Shown: piece after piece, positions 33,084-46,100 of the stretch | Layout: every line of letters begins with the position of its first letter | Position numbering within the stretch: position 1 is the first letter of the stretch | Assembly (NCBI GenBank): GCA_914767715.1 | Contig: OU612065.1 | Coordinates: 620,001 to 684,000, forward strand | Reading direction: 5' to 3' | From: Membranipora membranacea | Taxonomy: Eukaryota; Bryozoa; Gymnolaemata; Cheilostomatida; Membraniporidae | Length of the DNA stretch: 64,000 bases | The notes under the pieces: model-generated | What the model saw: only the letters and a program-made list of their open reading frames with translations | Database searches by the model: none | Told to the model about the DNA's origin: nothing | Position numbers and translations under genes: made by a program

Positions 33084-33142
33084 TAGCCTGGGCAGGCTGT
33101 CGTGTTGGCCGATACGACAGCCTGCCCAGGCTACTTTGGTAG
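33075..33142. mobile_element. 50-bp hairpin element with 9-bp target duplication
   Basis: Element 33084-33133: a 20-bp arm TAGCCTGGGCAGGCTGTCGT, a 10-nt loop and the exact inverse arm. It is flanked by the perfect 9-bp duplication CTTTGGTAG (33075-33083 and 33134-33142). It shares the TAGCCTG end and the duplication length with the 34-bp element at 7951-7984. Confidence 0.82.
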
Positions 33143-33510
33143 GCTGGGAGTGAGAGGTATAGTTCGTCTGACATACCCTAGTCTGCTGGAGGCCTTTCCA
33201 ATGATGTAGTCTTTGTTGTCACTTCAGTGCAAGCTGCATAGTAGTTTAATGCCATCGTACTTAAACATCGCACTTCCTTTGAATACTTCAGATCTTGTCT
33301 TTGGTTAGATCTGTTATATGTGGTGATATGATTTTGTGGATTCTAGTGAGCGCGACATGTATGTCATATTGTACCAACATCAACTCTATAATAAGAGCTC
33401 TTAACCAACTCTCCTTAGGCAACAATGAGGTGCAAATAGAAAACTCCTCGCTGCCTTGTCCTGGATGATCATCTTCATAACAACAAATTTTCCTATTTAG
33501 AGCACAGATC

Positions 33511-35081
33511 ATGGTTCTGTATAGTAATGTTAACTTAAATCAGAGGGTGGAGTTGATCTACGATAATCAGCTGTTACGAGGTACAGTAAAATACAAAGGA
33601 GCAGTCAACAATTTGGATGGCGAGTGGATAGGAGTAGCTCTAGATTTACCATGTAAGTACACTAAAGTTACCGTGGAGGTATACACGGGTCAGTATTGCA
33701 ATCTGAACTTGTTAAACTGGTATTGTGCATCTGAACAAGCAAATTTTGCCCTATCCATATAATAGCAAGTTCATCTTGGTCAAAGTCAAATTGTCTTTGG
33801 CCATACTATAGCCCACTACTATATTTGTTTTGTCTTCATCCATTCAGATGGACAACACAATGGTCTGTATAAAGGAAGACGTTATTTCGAAGCCAAACAG
33901 AACCACGGAGTATTTGTGAGAGCAGGAAAACTAAGATTTATACAAAGCACAAGAAGAAGGTTTGTATTTATCATGATCATATATACTGTGGACATATTAT
34001 GTACCTTGAGATCATTTTTCATATAATGATCATACCCAACATTTATTGTGTTATATACAGTAACCTTATGATCAGGGAGGTGCATACATACAAAATTTCT
34101 ATACATGTGTTCGTAATAACCCGTTGGTAATTATATTTCAGTTTATTCAACAAGTATTATCGACGATACGACACAGGCATCCAGGAGGAACTATTTGGAT
34201 TTGGTAACACAGCCGCAGATGAGCCCAACACAGTGGATCCCAACGGCAGATCACATGATCTGTTTGATAGTGAGTTCTATCGCTGCAATATAATAACTCC
34301 TCAATTACAAAACAGTCTTGCCCTTTTAAACGTAAATATTCTCCCTAATCTCCCCTATTTGACTTGAGCTCAACATTTATGTCAGCGATTAACACTTACA
34401 ACTATTCGTGGTTGGTAATGCACTTTATCTATTATCTTATCACTAATGTTACTCACCTTGTTTATAGCGTTGGGGTCAAGGTTCAGTCCCGGTAGTGGAG
34501 CTAATACATTCGGGCTAACTGGATCAGTAAGTAGGCGACTTCCTGCTGCCACAATGAAGAGGCCGATGACAGCGGCAGCAGCCTACACATACACCTCTAC
34601 ACCAGTACAATCTCATCATAGAGTAGATAAGGAGGCGTGGGAGCCTGTACCGAGTATACCTAAATCTCACATGCCTCACTCAGCTCAACTAAAACAGGTC
34701 AGTCTCACAAACTCACAACCATGATTAGTATCAGTAATATTAACTACTATCACACTTTAAATATCAGTGATGTGTAGTCAGGTCCAATCAGACCTCTGGG
34801 AAGCACTTCAACATCACATCATCACACAGCAGTGCTATCATTGTTATTATTGTCAACTTTCCAACTTGCCAATACTCTTGTAATTTTGGTTGCAGTCAAA
34901 TAAGCTGTGAATTTTATTCACAAAAGTAACATGAACTACATTGATCTTGTAATTAATAATTGAACTTTTTGTATTTAAGACTAAAAGAGGTTGGGAGTCG
35001 GCTCACTGGACAAGAGAATTATCAGTGCCTACTGCTAGACATCACATGAAGAGCTCCCTCTGGAATGATGTTTCATTTTAA
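33511..35081 (+). CDS. CAP-Gly domain protein
   Basis: Exons 33511-33652, 33848-33959, 34142-34269, 34468-34697 and 34980-35081 join to 237 residues. The N-terminal 85 residues form a CAP-Gly domain: VELIYDNQLLRGTVKYKG, GEWIGVALDLP, GQHNGLYKGRRYF and HGVFVRAGKL. CAP-Gly domains bind EEY/F tails of tubulin, EB proteins and related partners, so a microtubule-linked cytoplasmic role is likely. The signature GKNDG loop is GQHNG, a diverged binding groove. The rest (YYRRYDTGIQEELFGFG, a Ser/Ala-rich segment, GWESAHWTRELSVPTARHH) is not recognised, and the orthologue is unknown. A poly-A signal AATAAA lies at 35409-35414, convergent with the SCP2 gene. Confidence 0.8.
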
Positions 35082-35530
35082 CCTTGTGATCTCGCTACTC
35101 TGGTGCTTTTGTATTTTTATAAGTTTCTTTACCTCAACAGACGGCACACCTCTCACTTTCTTTCTAAATTCTATGACATTATTGCACTTGACGCAATACA
35201 TTTGTGCTTATACTTTATATCTATTTTGCACATCCCACATATTTTTTAAGAATACCCAACCATGTGTTTTCTATGCCTTCAGCTTAGTGCTATCATAGTG
35301 TTCATGAGTCTCATTCACAGAACAGTTTTAGTGTAAAACAGAATTTAATTATCTGAAATTACTGAATCGTAATCACATTAGCCTGTTATCATTATGAAAA
35401 ACTTTAAAAATAAAACCAAGTTTGGAATTAGAGATGCATGAGGCATATGAACGTCAAATACCAGGATTATTAGCATAAATGCCTTTTTCGGATTGATTAG
35501 ACAAAATTATAAAATTAGAAGAGTTGAGCA

Positions 35531-36829
35531 TTAGAGCTTAGCTTTAGGGGCGGATGTCTGTAACTCTTTTAGTTTCATCGCCAATCCCATGTTACCAGCG
35601 ATCTTAAGCTTGCCTGTCATAAAGGCCTGAAATCATCAAACATAAAAAATACTCTGCAGCAAGTATATGTAAAGAATGTGTCATAATGGTCATCTAATCA
35701 ATAACAACATAGTGTTATCTCAATCAAATCCTTCAAATAGATAATTTCTGTGATATCAAATTCAATGTGATTGGAAAAACGTTCAACGAATTAGACATAG
35801 TTTCAACCAAAACGTAACAGAATATGTTATTATTTTTTCTTTTGTGCGCAGAATCACATTGCTATAATTTGACAAATGCGAGCTTTGAAAGGAAATGATG
35901 TAGTTATAATGATCTGAGCAGTCTGTATATGTAGAGGTGCTGACCAAAACTACTAACCACTATAATTAAACAAGTGGATGAGGCCAAAAACTAAAACTGA
36001 ATGCGTCCAGAATACAATTCTAACCACATCTAGTGATGATACCTAACACAACACATCTTGAAGTCTTAACAACTTAATAGCGGTCATACCTTTTGAGCAT
36101 TTAAAGTTCCAGTCATCATACCAAGTAAATCATCATCACTCATGGTGATTGTACAGTCTGCTTTTTCTGAATAAATAAGAGAAGCAATAAAATTAAGTGT
36201 TTGAAATAATTTTTTTAGACAGAACAATGCTCTCATGATTGGCGGAAAAAATTCCATTATATCCTGGAAAATTCAGTAAATCAACAGGGTCAAGCCTTAT
36301 TATCAAAATCATATGAAAATTACAGCAGGACATATTTGAGAAAGAGTTTTGTTGCTGATCCATGATGAGAAGAATACAAGAGAAGATATATTTAATTCTA
36401 CTTACTGGATTCTCCAAATGACACAGAGCCATTTCCACTTTTCACATCCACAAACCACACGGCCTGTTTCCCGGCACTGTTCTTTACTTTGAATGAATAT
36501 GTGCCCTTGATCTTCTTCACAATGCTAGCGCCATCCTATAAGGGAAAGATGTATAAGTAGAAAGCAGACGGATTAAGCCACATTGAGCCACAGTGTCTTA
36601 CTTGTCACGGACCAGATGAAAGCCTAAGTAGAAACTTTGAATAAATAAGCTGACTATTAATGTAGGGCAAACATAGGTGAAACAATGACCTTATGCATTA
36701 CATAAGTGTTCTTACTGAATAAACCTTGGATAAACACTGACCTTCTTCAGAACATTAGTAATCTCACTGAAGGCTGCAGAACTCTTAAAGTCACTTTCAT
36801 TTGCTGTGTTGACTGGGGAGGTGATGATC
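35531..36829 (-). CDS. SCP2: Sterol carrier protein 2 domain gene (5' end not found)
   Basis: Exons 36829-36742, 36535-36406, 36166-36090 and 35626-35531 join in phase. They encode about 130 residues of an SCP2 fold: FKSSAAFSEITNVLKK, IVKKIKGTYSFKVKN, QAVWFVDVKSGNGSVSFG, KADCTITMSDDDLLGMMTG and GKLKIAGNMGLAMKL, ending SAPKAKL. The order and the final AKL-type peroxisomal signal match vertebrate SCP2, a lipid-transfer protein of peroxisomes. The first exon found needs two preceding nucleotides. No upstream start, thiolase or dehydrogenase exon is recognised up to 40 kb, so a stand-alone SCP2 with a tiny first exon or a longer fusion (SCPx, HSD17B4, HSDL2 type) both remain possible; sequence is closest to SCP2. 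Confidence 0.82.
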
Positions 36830-37699
36830 CTGAAGATTAATAAGATAAGCAATAACTCAACAATTCATCTGTTTGATAAGTAAACGATGATAAAGTTTGA
36901 TACATTTGCCTCCATTTAGAGTTGCGTCCCCAAGCTTGTCACAGATATGGCCACAGAGACTATATAAATGTAAATTACTGTATCTGCCGCGCTCGGGCAT
37001 ATAGGCATTAATTGTAACAACTCTGAATGAGGTAATGTTAATAGGTAATGATCTAGCAAATGTACTCCCGATATATCAATTATTTTCTTCAGAGAGGATG
37101 CATGCTCTGTGAACAGTGACTGTGACAGTAATGTGTCTGCTGATATGTGTTTATGTTATAGTTGTACATCATATAATGCAAAGCCAACTTCCTAGAGGGC
37201 ATGCTTTTACAAATAAATTTAACTTGCGCTGAGAAAATGCCTGAAAAGCAGGCATATCAGTAATCAGTTGCATAAAGAAGACTTCAACTCATCATGTTAT
37301 ACCCTCCCTGTCTTGCTGGCTCATAACTCATGTTAAGCGTTCCATAACAGAATTTCATTTTGTATTGCAGAGAGAGTTTAATGGCATGCACACATCAATA
37401 ATAAAAATAGACAGGACACTATGCAGAGCATCATTGAGTGATATAATTATGGTGATGTAACTATATTTGATATATTTAGTTTGCAATATGCCTATTACAG
37501 TAAAATACCATCAAATTTATCATGACAATCTGTTCGGTCAAAATTAATAAGTTATCAACAAAAAACCAGGTCTGTGGACTACAAATCAAATATAACCATA
37601 AATTATTCTACCACCACTTTTCTGCCTTGTGTGGAGAGCTGGATGAAAATGTTGAATTTGAAATTGTTGCTGAATAATGGCTGCAGTTGACTAAATCCA
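36830..37699. other. Upstream of SCP2 exons, nothing recognised
   Basis: AT-rich. Expected to contain the SCP2 first exon or an intron. No coding exon could be supported. Confidence 0.35.
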
Positions 37700-37885
37700 C
37701 CAGATGAGGTCTTTAACAGCAGCTTAGGAGGTAGTCTTTCAAACAAAATACTCAGGGAAGTGCTGTACAAATTACTTTTTATTATAGAGACCATGCATTT
37801 TAAGTTGGATGTATCTTCTCAACCACGAATTACCTTCAAACAACAAAACAACAAAAGCACAAGGGGGGCAGTCAAACATTGTCAG
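37700..37885. repeat. Partial arm of the CACAAG-type fold-back element
   Basis: Shares with the right arm of 8826-9667 the blocks GGTAGTCTTTCAAACA, AATACTCAGGGAAGTGCTGT and AATTACCTTCAAACAACAAA, followed by a short G-run and CAGTCAAACATTG. There is only one arm, so this is a truncated, immobile copy. Confidence 0.75.
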
Positions 37886-39634
37886 GGACCCATATTGCCA
37901 ACCTGTAAGCATAAAGCGTTTATGAATGCTTATGTGACATTAATTGAGTTTTAAACGCAAAACGCTAGCTATACGCATTTATGGTTTTCCAAACACCTGT
38001 TTATCTAATCAGGTAATAAAAACCTCATGTTGTGTGTTTAGTTTGCTTTACTTGCATAATCATCTTGTCATTGTTGAATAATAGTCGAATACTCTGGCAT
38101 TAATACTTGGATTAAGAAACACACTTTTACCTGTTCAAGTTTGAAATGAGTCAAATTGCAAATTTTCTCCAATGAGTGAGAGGAACTGAGATGACCTCTC
38201 CCAGAACAAAAGGGCACAGCTCTGATAATCACTTACTACCTAATTACACAAATTTGATGGCTATTATGACAAACTCTTGCTGTGACATGGCAGTTTTCAA
38301 GCATTCAAGTTTCCCTTGATCTCTTCATCACAGCCTTTTTGCGAGCGGATTGGGAAGAGCTCATTTTGGCACCTCCTAGGCTGACAATTTTGCCATTATG
38401 ATAAAGACAATGCATTTAAGCTAATAATTGTAGTGATCCGCGTAATTTGCATTGAATTTTTGCTGAGAGGTGTCTATTTCCTCAGACAAGAAAAATATTC
38501 GAGCGCGGCGCGAAATTTTTTATTGAGACAATTTATGGTGATGTAGGCACCCTGGAGTTTTGTAAGCATTATAAGCGTTTGTAATTTTTTGTAAGCATTT
38601 TGGAAAATTAAGGTTGGCAAGTCTGACATTGCATAATACCCATATCAAGGAGGATGTCCACTACTCTACTAGGCCTCTAACTCTATCTAAATCTCATCAT
38701 GTCAACAATGAATTGTCATATATATATATGCAGCTCTCTACAAACTTGGGTCTCACCTTTGTTGCTCCATAATTTATTCTTAATGGCTTTTGTTCTGATT
38801 TACAAGTGTATTATAAAGAGTTTTGTTGAATTTGTGGGAGGAAAATAGAAGTGAGTCCTTGCCCTATTGCTGATAATGAAGTGGGTGTTACTAGTCGCCT
38901 TTACTTTCCTTTACTGACTGTGCAAAGTTCAATATTTAAAAGCCTAAAATCTGAGTGTACATATGTAGGTTGTTAAAGGTTTCAACGATGGGCCACGTAA
39001 TGTGTTTGGGAAGTGTGGTTATGTTATTTGTCCTTGACATTTGTGCAGTAGCAATGGATAGTTACCAGTGTAAAACAGAATTTTTGCTTTTAGACAATTT
39101 ATGTCCAAAATTTGTTTATGTGTTTAAAAATATTTTCCTCAAATCCACTGTTGTTAAAACCAAAAAATAAATTAATTTCATTAATAGCTTTTGTATGGTT
39201 GTCCCTTATATTGTTGGACTGTTGTGTCACCACAGAACAACCGGAAATGGATTACTCTGGCAATAATAAGAAATAATAATCATAAAATTTGGTGATTTGT
39301 TCCAAAAATAGAGGCACTTGTATTATCTTAGTCAAATTCTTGGGTATCTGGCTTACACTGAAACACCCCAAATGAAACACAATCCTGCGTAGAGAAAAGG
39401 TCTCATAGGGCCAGTCAAAATACCTGTCTAGTTGAGTTCATTCAAGGAAAACTTGTCTTCACTTCAGTCTGAGCCCTTCTTGGACTGGACTGGTCATTTC
39501 ATTGCTACAACTGCACAAAGCAATATACTTCTATGACCTAGCTTGTCAAGACAGGATGAATATACCTGTGTATATTTGTTATTCTGAGGAGTGTCAGTTA
39601 GTACTGTCACTATCTATTTGGACTAGTGTACATC
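37886..39634. other. No gene recognised; weak inverted ends
   Basis: Starts with TTGCCAACCTGTAAGCAT and shows the inverse start (GGTTGGCAA) near 38618, with TAAGCAT and AAGCGTTT repeats in both halves. This may be an old 740-bp fold-back element. The remainder to 39634 is unremarkable. Confidence 0.3.
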
Positions 39635-40002
39635 CATGGGCCCCTGGGACTTATATGTCTTTACTTTGCCAATGTCCACTATCAACCACCTAAAAAAACA
39701 CCAAACAGGGTAAGACACAAAAAAATTTTATTTTACAACCTACCTTGAAATCTTTCACACTAACTCACACCTCCTTCCTCTATCATTCGCTTCAGGTTTG
39801 AAGGTTCTAGCACAAACAGAGCTGACTTTATGGACCAGAGAAAAAAGATGCCTCTACCAGTCCAAATTCATTCATTTCATTTGTGAATTTTGTAGAGGCA
39901 TCTTTTTTCTCTGGTCCATAAAGTTTTTCGTGTCTTACCCTGTCTGGTGTTTTTTGGGTGGTTGATAGTGGACATTGGCAAAGTAAAGACATGTAAGTCC
40001 CA
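39635..40002. mobile_element. Shortened CATGGGCCCC-family fold-back element
   Basis: Left end CATGGGCCCCTGGGAC. The right arm stops at GTAAGTCCCA, lacking the last 10 bp. The internal part is deleted relative to 30721-31462, with the two TGGTCCATAAAG-type blocks close together. It lies just upstream of rabaptin. Confidence 0.72.
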
Positions 40003-40180
40003 AAATGAGGAAAAAAAATCCTTAGGCGCATATACAATGTTTCAGTTATCGCTGGTTATTGGTTTTAGTAATCCAGGCACATAGGTGCACAACTATGGAT
40101 GGCGTATTTGCCTCACTGCACTTTTTATCGTAGCTACACTATATAACATCACTTCAGATATCTGCCGTGTATGCAGCAAT

Positions 40181-43100
40181 ATGGAAGGAATTAGTAATGG
40201 TCCAGATAGTAATGGGCTGGATGGTGATGTCACAGCAATGAGAGCTCGTATAACAGCCCTAGAGATGGAAGTCAAGACATTCGGTCAGAAAAGAGCGTAT
40301 TTTATGGATATCTATAAAAGGAAAGAAGGTGAGTATTATTTTTATTTTGTCATGGACATTCTGACTGATAAACTTTTATCTGGGCACACTATATCCGACA
40401 GTGGAAGCCTAAACCTACCTATCATCTCTACTGTGTCTGTACTGTACAGTCCAGCCGTTCCATTATTAATTTTTATTTGTCTGAGATTATCAACTACAGG
40501 ATTCCATGGCAGTCATAATTAATATAGATAGAATATTTTGAAGAGTAGCATCAAAATTATTGTACTGTAAGAAAATCCGAACTAAGAGACATTATGGAGG
40601 CGTCTTTACCTGGAGGGAAAATTATGCTCTGATCGATCCTTGCTGAGATGTAAGAGACCTGCCAGAGGTCTTGTTCCAAAATCCTTCACTGCTTGTCAGA
40701 ACTCTCTGTCGTATGAGCAAACATTCAGGGAACAAATCTGACTATTGAACTTTATTTTTTTAGAGGAAGCGTCAAAGATGCAAGCTGATTATAATCAAAT
40801 TAAGCAGACTAAATTGAGATTGGAGTCTGAACTAAAAGGTGTGTAGGTGTACCTCCACTATTATATAATATATTTTCGCTTGTTTTATTTACTTTAAACT
40901 GTATTCATTGAACATAGATTACTTATACCTCACTTCTCTTGGCAGCTGACTGTTATTTATACATTCAGTAGGCTCTAATGTATCCATCTCCACATGAGAA
41001 CACCCACATAAATTAAGTATGTGTGTCTGTCTGTCTAATGATGACAGGTATACGAGAGCAGGTGTCTGATATGAAAACAGAACATATGATCACCTGTATA
41101 AGTAAAGATGAGGAAATAGAACGACTTAAATTCACACACCAAGATGAGTTGTCGTCACTAAATATGTCTCTGCAAGAGCTGCTTAATGGTAAGTTACAGA
41201 CAGAAGAATTTGCAGGTTTTCTAATGATGAAAATGCTGTAAAACAACTCTTTATAATAAATTTCCAAACTTGGAAGCTGATTTATCTCAGTTTAAGTGAC
41301 AAACTCCTTGACACTAGTCTACTAAATGTCTCATAATAACCGGCCTCAATGGTGAATAAATTCTCTTCTAGACCATAACCTTGCAATTGTAAGTTTTCAA
41401 TGGTGCAGATGCTCAGTCTTAATGAAATATTAACTTTTATGATATGTGATTATTCAGATAATGCCATTTTGACACTATTCTCCTGTGCAGTGTGTGTTGA
41501 GTTATACCTAAACTAAGAGAGGACAACTCCTTCCCCTTTGAAACAATTACATTGTTGATTTATGGAACACAATTATTCTCTAGTTAATACAAATCTATGT
41601 AGTACCCTATCTCATATTACAGAGAACTCTAAGTTACAGCAGCTGCAGCCAAAAGTTGATTCATTGGAATCTAAAAATAAAAACCTAAATGAGGAGCTCG
41701 ATGTCATAAAAACAGCACTGCAGGGTCGGATACATCGGGATAATGAGAAGGCCAGGTATGCTCTATCCCTACATATTATATTTTTCTCCTTTTTAATGTT
41801 TGTAACTGCTGGAATTTTTTAGACAGTGTGGATGTCATCAAACTCTCTCTGACAGTAAAACTGAAGATCCCACTCTGTCCATGAAGGGAAAACACACCAG
41901 TGAAATAACAAAATCAATGGATTATTTACTTTTCACCTGTGTTGTAGATACCTGTTTTTATTTGAGAAGTAAATAATACTTACATTCTTATTAAGTAGAA
42001 ATTTTGTAGACACTAATGTAATTCCCATATATTTTATAGGCAGTCTTTGATAGAGAAACCATCAGATGCCGACGCTTCCCCCAGCTCAAGGGGTGGAACA
42101 TCAGGTACTGACTGTAAGTCAGTGGGGTGCGCTGAAGAGAGGAAGTCACTACATTTACAGCTAGACTTTGCTCATCAAACCTTACAGAAATACGCAGATA
42201 AGCAGGTAATATACCCCCTCATTCCCGTATGATCTCCCCTTTCTGTGTGCGGTGTATGAGGAGATGTGAGAAGGCTGCTTCTCTATTATATAATATGAGT
42301 AGATTAAGTAGAATAAAGGGGATCGATTTACTAACACCTGACCAATGGTAATACACCTCTATCTTCACAGATGATCACAACCAAAGTACGAATTCATCTT
42401 ATCCTGACCAACTTTGAAGAAATAAATCATTCACATCTGTTTTTGTCCCTTCGCTCGCATCTGTTTGCCATATGATTGAAGGAGCTTGAAGATTCAGTAG
42501 AATTGGTAATATGCGTGTAGCTTGTAGCCTGTCATTCAAGTTCTCGATCTGCTTAACTCTGCTGCGATGATTTTGTATCATTTTGTGCATGTAATTATGT
42601 GAGCAAATGTTTGTGAATGCATATGTGATTTATTTATCATTGCTTGCACAGTGTCTGATTCATGAGGAGGGTACACAGATAGACTCTTCACAACACTATG
42701 CAGTTACCTGTAAACTCTTAATTACAATTAGCCAACAGATAAACTTTGCCTCAATTACTGGGGATGATGATTAGCACCCTATAAGATTTACTGATTTACT
42801 CATTCGCAGGTTGAGGTTTGGAGACTTGACTTGTTCACCTGGCTCATTGTTACCCCTCATGTTTTTACAGGCTGACGATGATTTCCCTCCTGGTAAGAAA
42901 TCTAAAGATCTGTTTGAAGTTGTTGACCATGAAGAGAAGGTGAGTTGATCATCGCGCTCACCTAAATGACTGTTAATGTTACATTCCAAGCGACTCCTGA
43001 CCCTGATGATATGTATCACGATGATAAGCTACAACATAGCCCACTGGTTATTTTTTGCACTAATTATTTTAGGGCTACAAGGTCCATTCTATCAATTAGG

Positions 43101-46100
43101 GTCTCCCACTACATATAGTGAGGTATAACTGAAGATAGCATGCATAGATTAGGCGGTAGCTCAGTTGGTTAGAGCGCCGTCCCTTCAGCATGCAAATGTT
43201 AAAGATCCTGGGTTCGAATCCCACTGCAGTCTATCGACTACTGGGGTTTGGTTGGCCCCAAGGTGTACCAACCTGCCTGCAAACTGAGAGCAAATGGGCA
43301 CAGATATTGCAGCCTAGCCCCTAAGGCAACTGATATTTCGCTCCCCCATGCTTTGGGATGTGGCGTGTGATATGACATCTGATTTTAATCAACCTTTTTT
43401 TTAATCAGAAACAGCCAGATAAAACACGCTCCTCCGGTTTTTGTTCATTTTATTTTGCTGGTCACAATACATATATGAAAGTATAGCTGCTGCGGTATTA
43501 ATTCTCATGGACACATTAAAATATATAAAAATATCTTCAAATTCATGAATACATTTATGGATTGCTGTAACAACTCACATCGGTGACCTTCCCATTAAAA
43601 TGTTCGATGTATGTTTTGGTTTGGTACACAGATGAAGGAATTAGAGAATGAATTGAGTTGTGAGAAGGCCAGCAGACGAGACCTGGAGATGTATGTCGCT
43701 GTCTTAGCTAAACAGAAAGACGTGTTCCAGAATGACATAGACGGTGTGAGGAAAGAGCTACGAGAATGTAGGCTTTATCTCTGCATCTCCTCTCTGTATC
43801 TCCTCTGTATCTCCTCTCTGTATCTCCTCTCTATATCTCCTCTCTGTATCTCCTCTGTACCTCCTCCCTACCTGTGCCGTATCTGTCTGAGCGATGTAGG
43901 ATGTGTGATCTCAGGCTATTGATATAAGCTAGGCTATAGGCTAGAGACAGTCTTGTCCCTAGCTGACATGTGTAATATTTACTTTTATTGCAGCCCTCGC
44001 CCTACTTGATAAAGAGAGAAAAGAACATATAAACTTGAAGCTGACTTGGCAGATGGCTAATGATCAGTTCTTAGAGGCTCAGAGACTACTAATGATTGAC
44101 ATGAAGAGGTTAGAGACAGTACTTACTGAGGAGCAACAGAGGAGGGTAGCTGGTGAGTGGTCCTAATAGAGTAGGTGTTTGGGACACTGTGTAGCACACC
44201 ACAACTCCTCAATACAAATAGTACGACATAAATCAAAAACAGGTTTTCCTGGAATCATTATTGGCCGTTAACCAATCAGAAACATTCAACAATGTTTTAG
44301 ACAACCTCTGTTTATTCTACTGTCAACCCTTCATGGTGATGACATTTTTTTTTCTCACTGCTCAATCTATTGTTAGTAATTATTAGTGATTTAGGGACTG
44401 TTTGTTTTCTCAAGGACACCTGACAACAATGCATAAGATTGGGAGGGGCAGACAATACGTCTTTATTTATCACGGTTAGTAAACGGATAATCGATCGATA
44501 CATCGAGGACTTAGTGGATAATATTAAATTTAGGCTTCTTAGTCTGTTAGCAAGGTCAGTTTGTGTGTTTGGATACATTGTCCATGATCAACTTTAAAGT
44601 CCAAGTTGTACTTATAGCGGCCATCTTTTGTTTTCAGAGTTACAAAAAGAAGATGCTGAGAGAGAGGCTCAGCAGCAGAAGATTGACGATCTGGAGAGAT
44701 TAAAACAAGAACAGCTGGAGCGGATAGAGGCAGAGGTATTTATTATTTGAGTAATTCATCAACCATGATCTAATATATCATTATATTATATTACTTTCTG
44801 TGGATCTGAACTTTGAAAAAAGAAAGTCTTCCATTGTTTCAATGATATATTAATTCATTGCTTCAATAATGTATATATTAAGTGTAAGGTGATCATATGT
44901 TATACAGGGTGATTCTCTGCTGGACCTACCTCCGACTCTCAGACCTTCCTCCTCACACACCAGCCTTAACTCTGCTGATGTGAGAGACTTTGAGCAGGCT
45001 GATCCTATAGACATGCCAGTGTTTAATAAGTCACCATCTCCTGCTATCTCTGTGGAGTCACAGCTACATGACAGTGTAGACAGTGCTGCTGCTGCTGCCC
45101 CTTCACCTCTCTCTGCTGTTAAGCTCTCTGATGATATGACTTCTGCTCTTGTAGGTAAGAGATAGTCCCTCCACTCTCTCACTCTCCCTCAGTGGCTTAT
45201 ATCATCACAAGTGTGGCATGTCATACGTATGTTTATGTATATAATGTATATAATGTATAATATACATCATATTATTTATGTTTGTGTTTCATGTATACTG
45301 TATGTATTATGTATAAAATAGAATGTGCAATATGTTATGGATGTGTTTAGAATGTAGTATTTACAATATATTATGTATTATGCATGTGGCTGAGAACAAT
45401 ACTGTTTATATAATGCATTGTATAAGAGTATAATTTATAATGTAATTTCGTTCACTATAATGACTATGTATACAATGTAATATGTATATGTTTGTGTGCT
45501 CGTGTGATCGGGTGTATATGATATCACAGAGTTTATGTTACAATGACAATTTGTCTTGAAGGCATACCTACCTATGATGGGCCATAATTATTTTTGTTAA
45601 TAAGTGAATTCTACCCTCCCTGATATGCAAGCTTCAAGCTAAACATTACATTTTTGTCATTTGATGTTGGGACCAATTAGGCTTGGAATATTTTTAAAAT
45701 GAGAATTAATATCAAATAAATTTATGTGTGACAAACGAAAGATTTTAAATGTCAAAATTCTTTGAATTCGCAACTGTTTCAACGGGGCCACCATCATTGA
45801 GTCATTGTGATAGCTGGAGTTGATCAAACAGACGAAATCAACCTGCAATTGGCATGTTTGTTTGTTTGTTTGTTTGTTTGTTTGTTTGTTTGTTTGTTTG
45901 TTTGTTTGTTTTTCTGCATGTCAAAATGACAACTGTCACATCTTTAATTTTTCATCAATATCTGCACAAAATGCACATCAGTCCATTCAGACCATTCAGT
46001 CCATTCAGACCTGACTATGTTAATCCATACATCCAAATATTTGGTCTCGTGGCATCTGAGTTAAGTGACCTACACTGATATATTATATTTATGTATGTAT

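Noticed and set aside
33288-33512. Minus-strand frame resembling part of a transposase or integrase helix-turn-helix
   Set aside because: Only a vague resemblance over 40 residues. Adjacent frames are broken and no catalytic motif is visible.
40085-40180. N-terminal extension of rabaptin with a hydrophobic stretch
   Set aside because: Rabaptin is cytosolic. The Met at 40181 gives the same spacing to QKRA as in the human protein, so the extension is read as 5' UTR.
43151-43235. Functional tRNA gene
   Set aside because: A and B boxes are good, but the spacing is too long and the ends do not form an acceptor stem; the tail is shared with another repeat copy, so it is a SINE.
45820-46078. Cys/Phe/Val repeat frames
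   Set aside because: Translation of a TTTG microsatellite inside a rabaptin intron.
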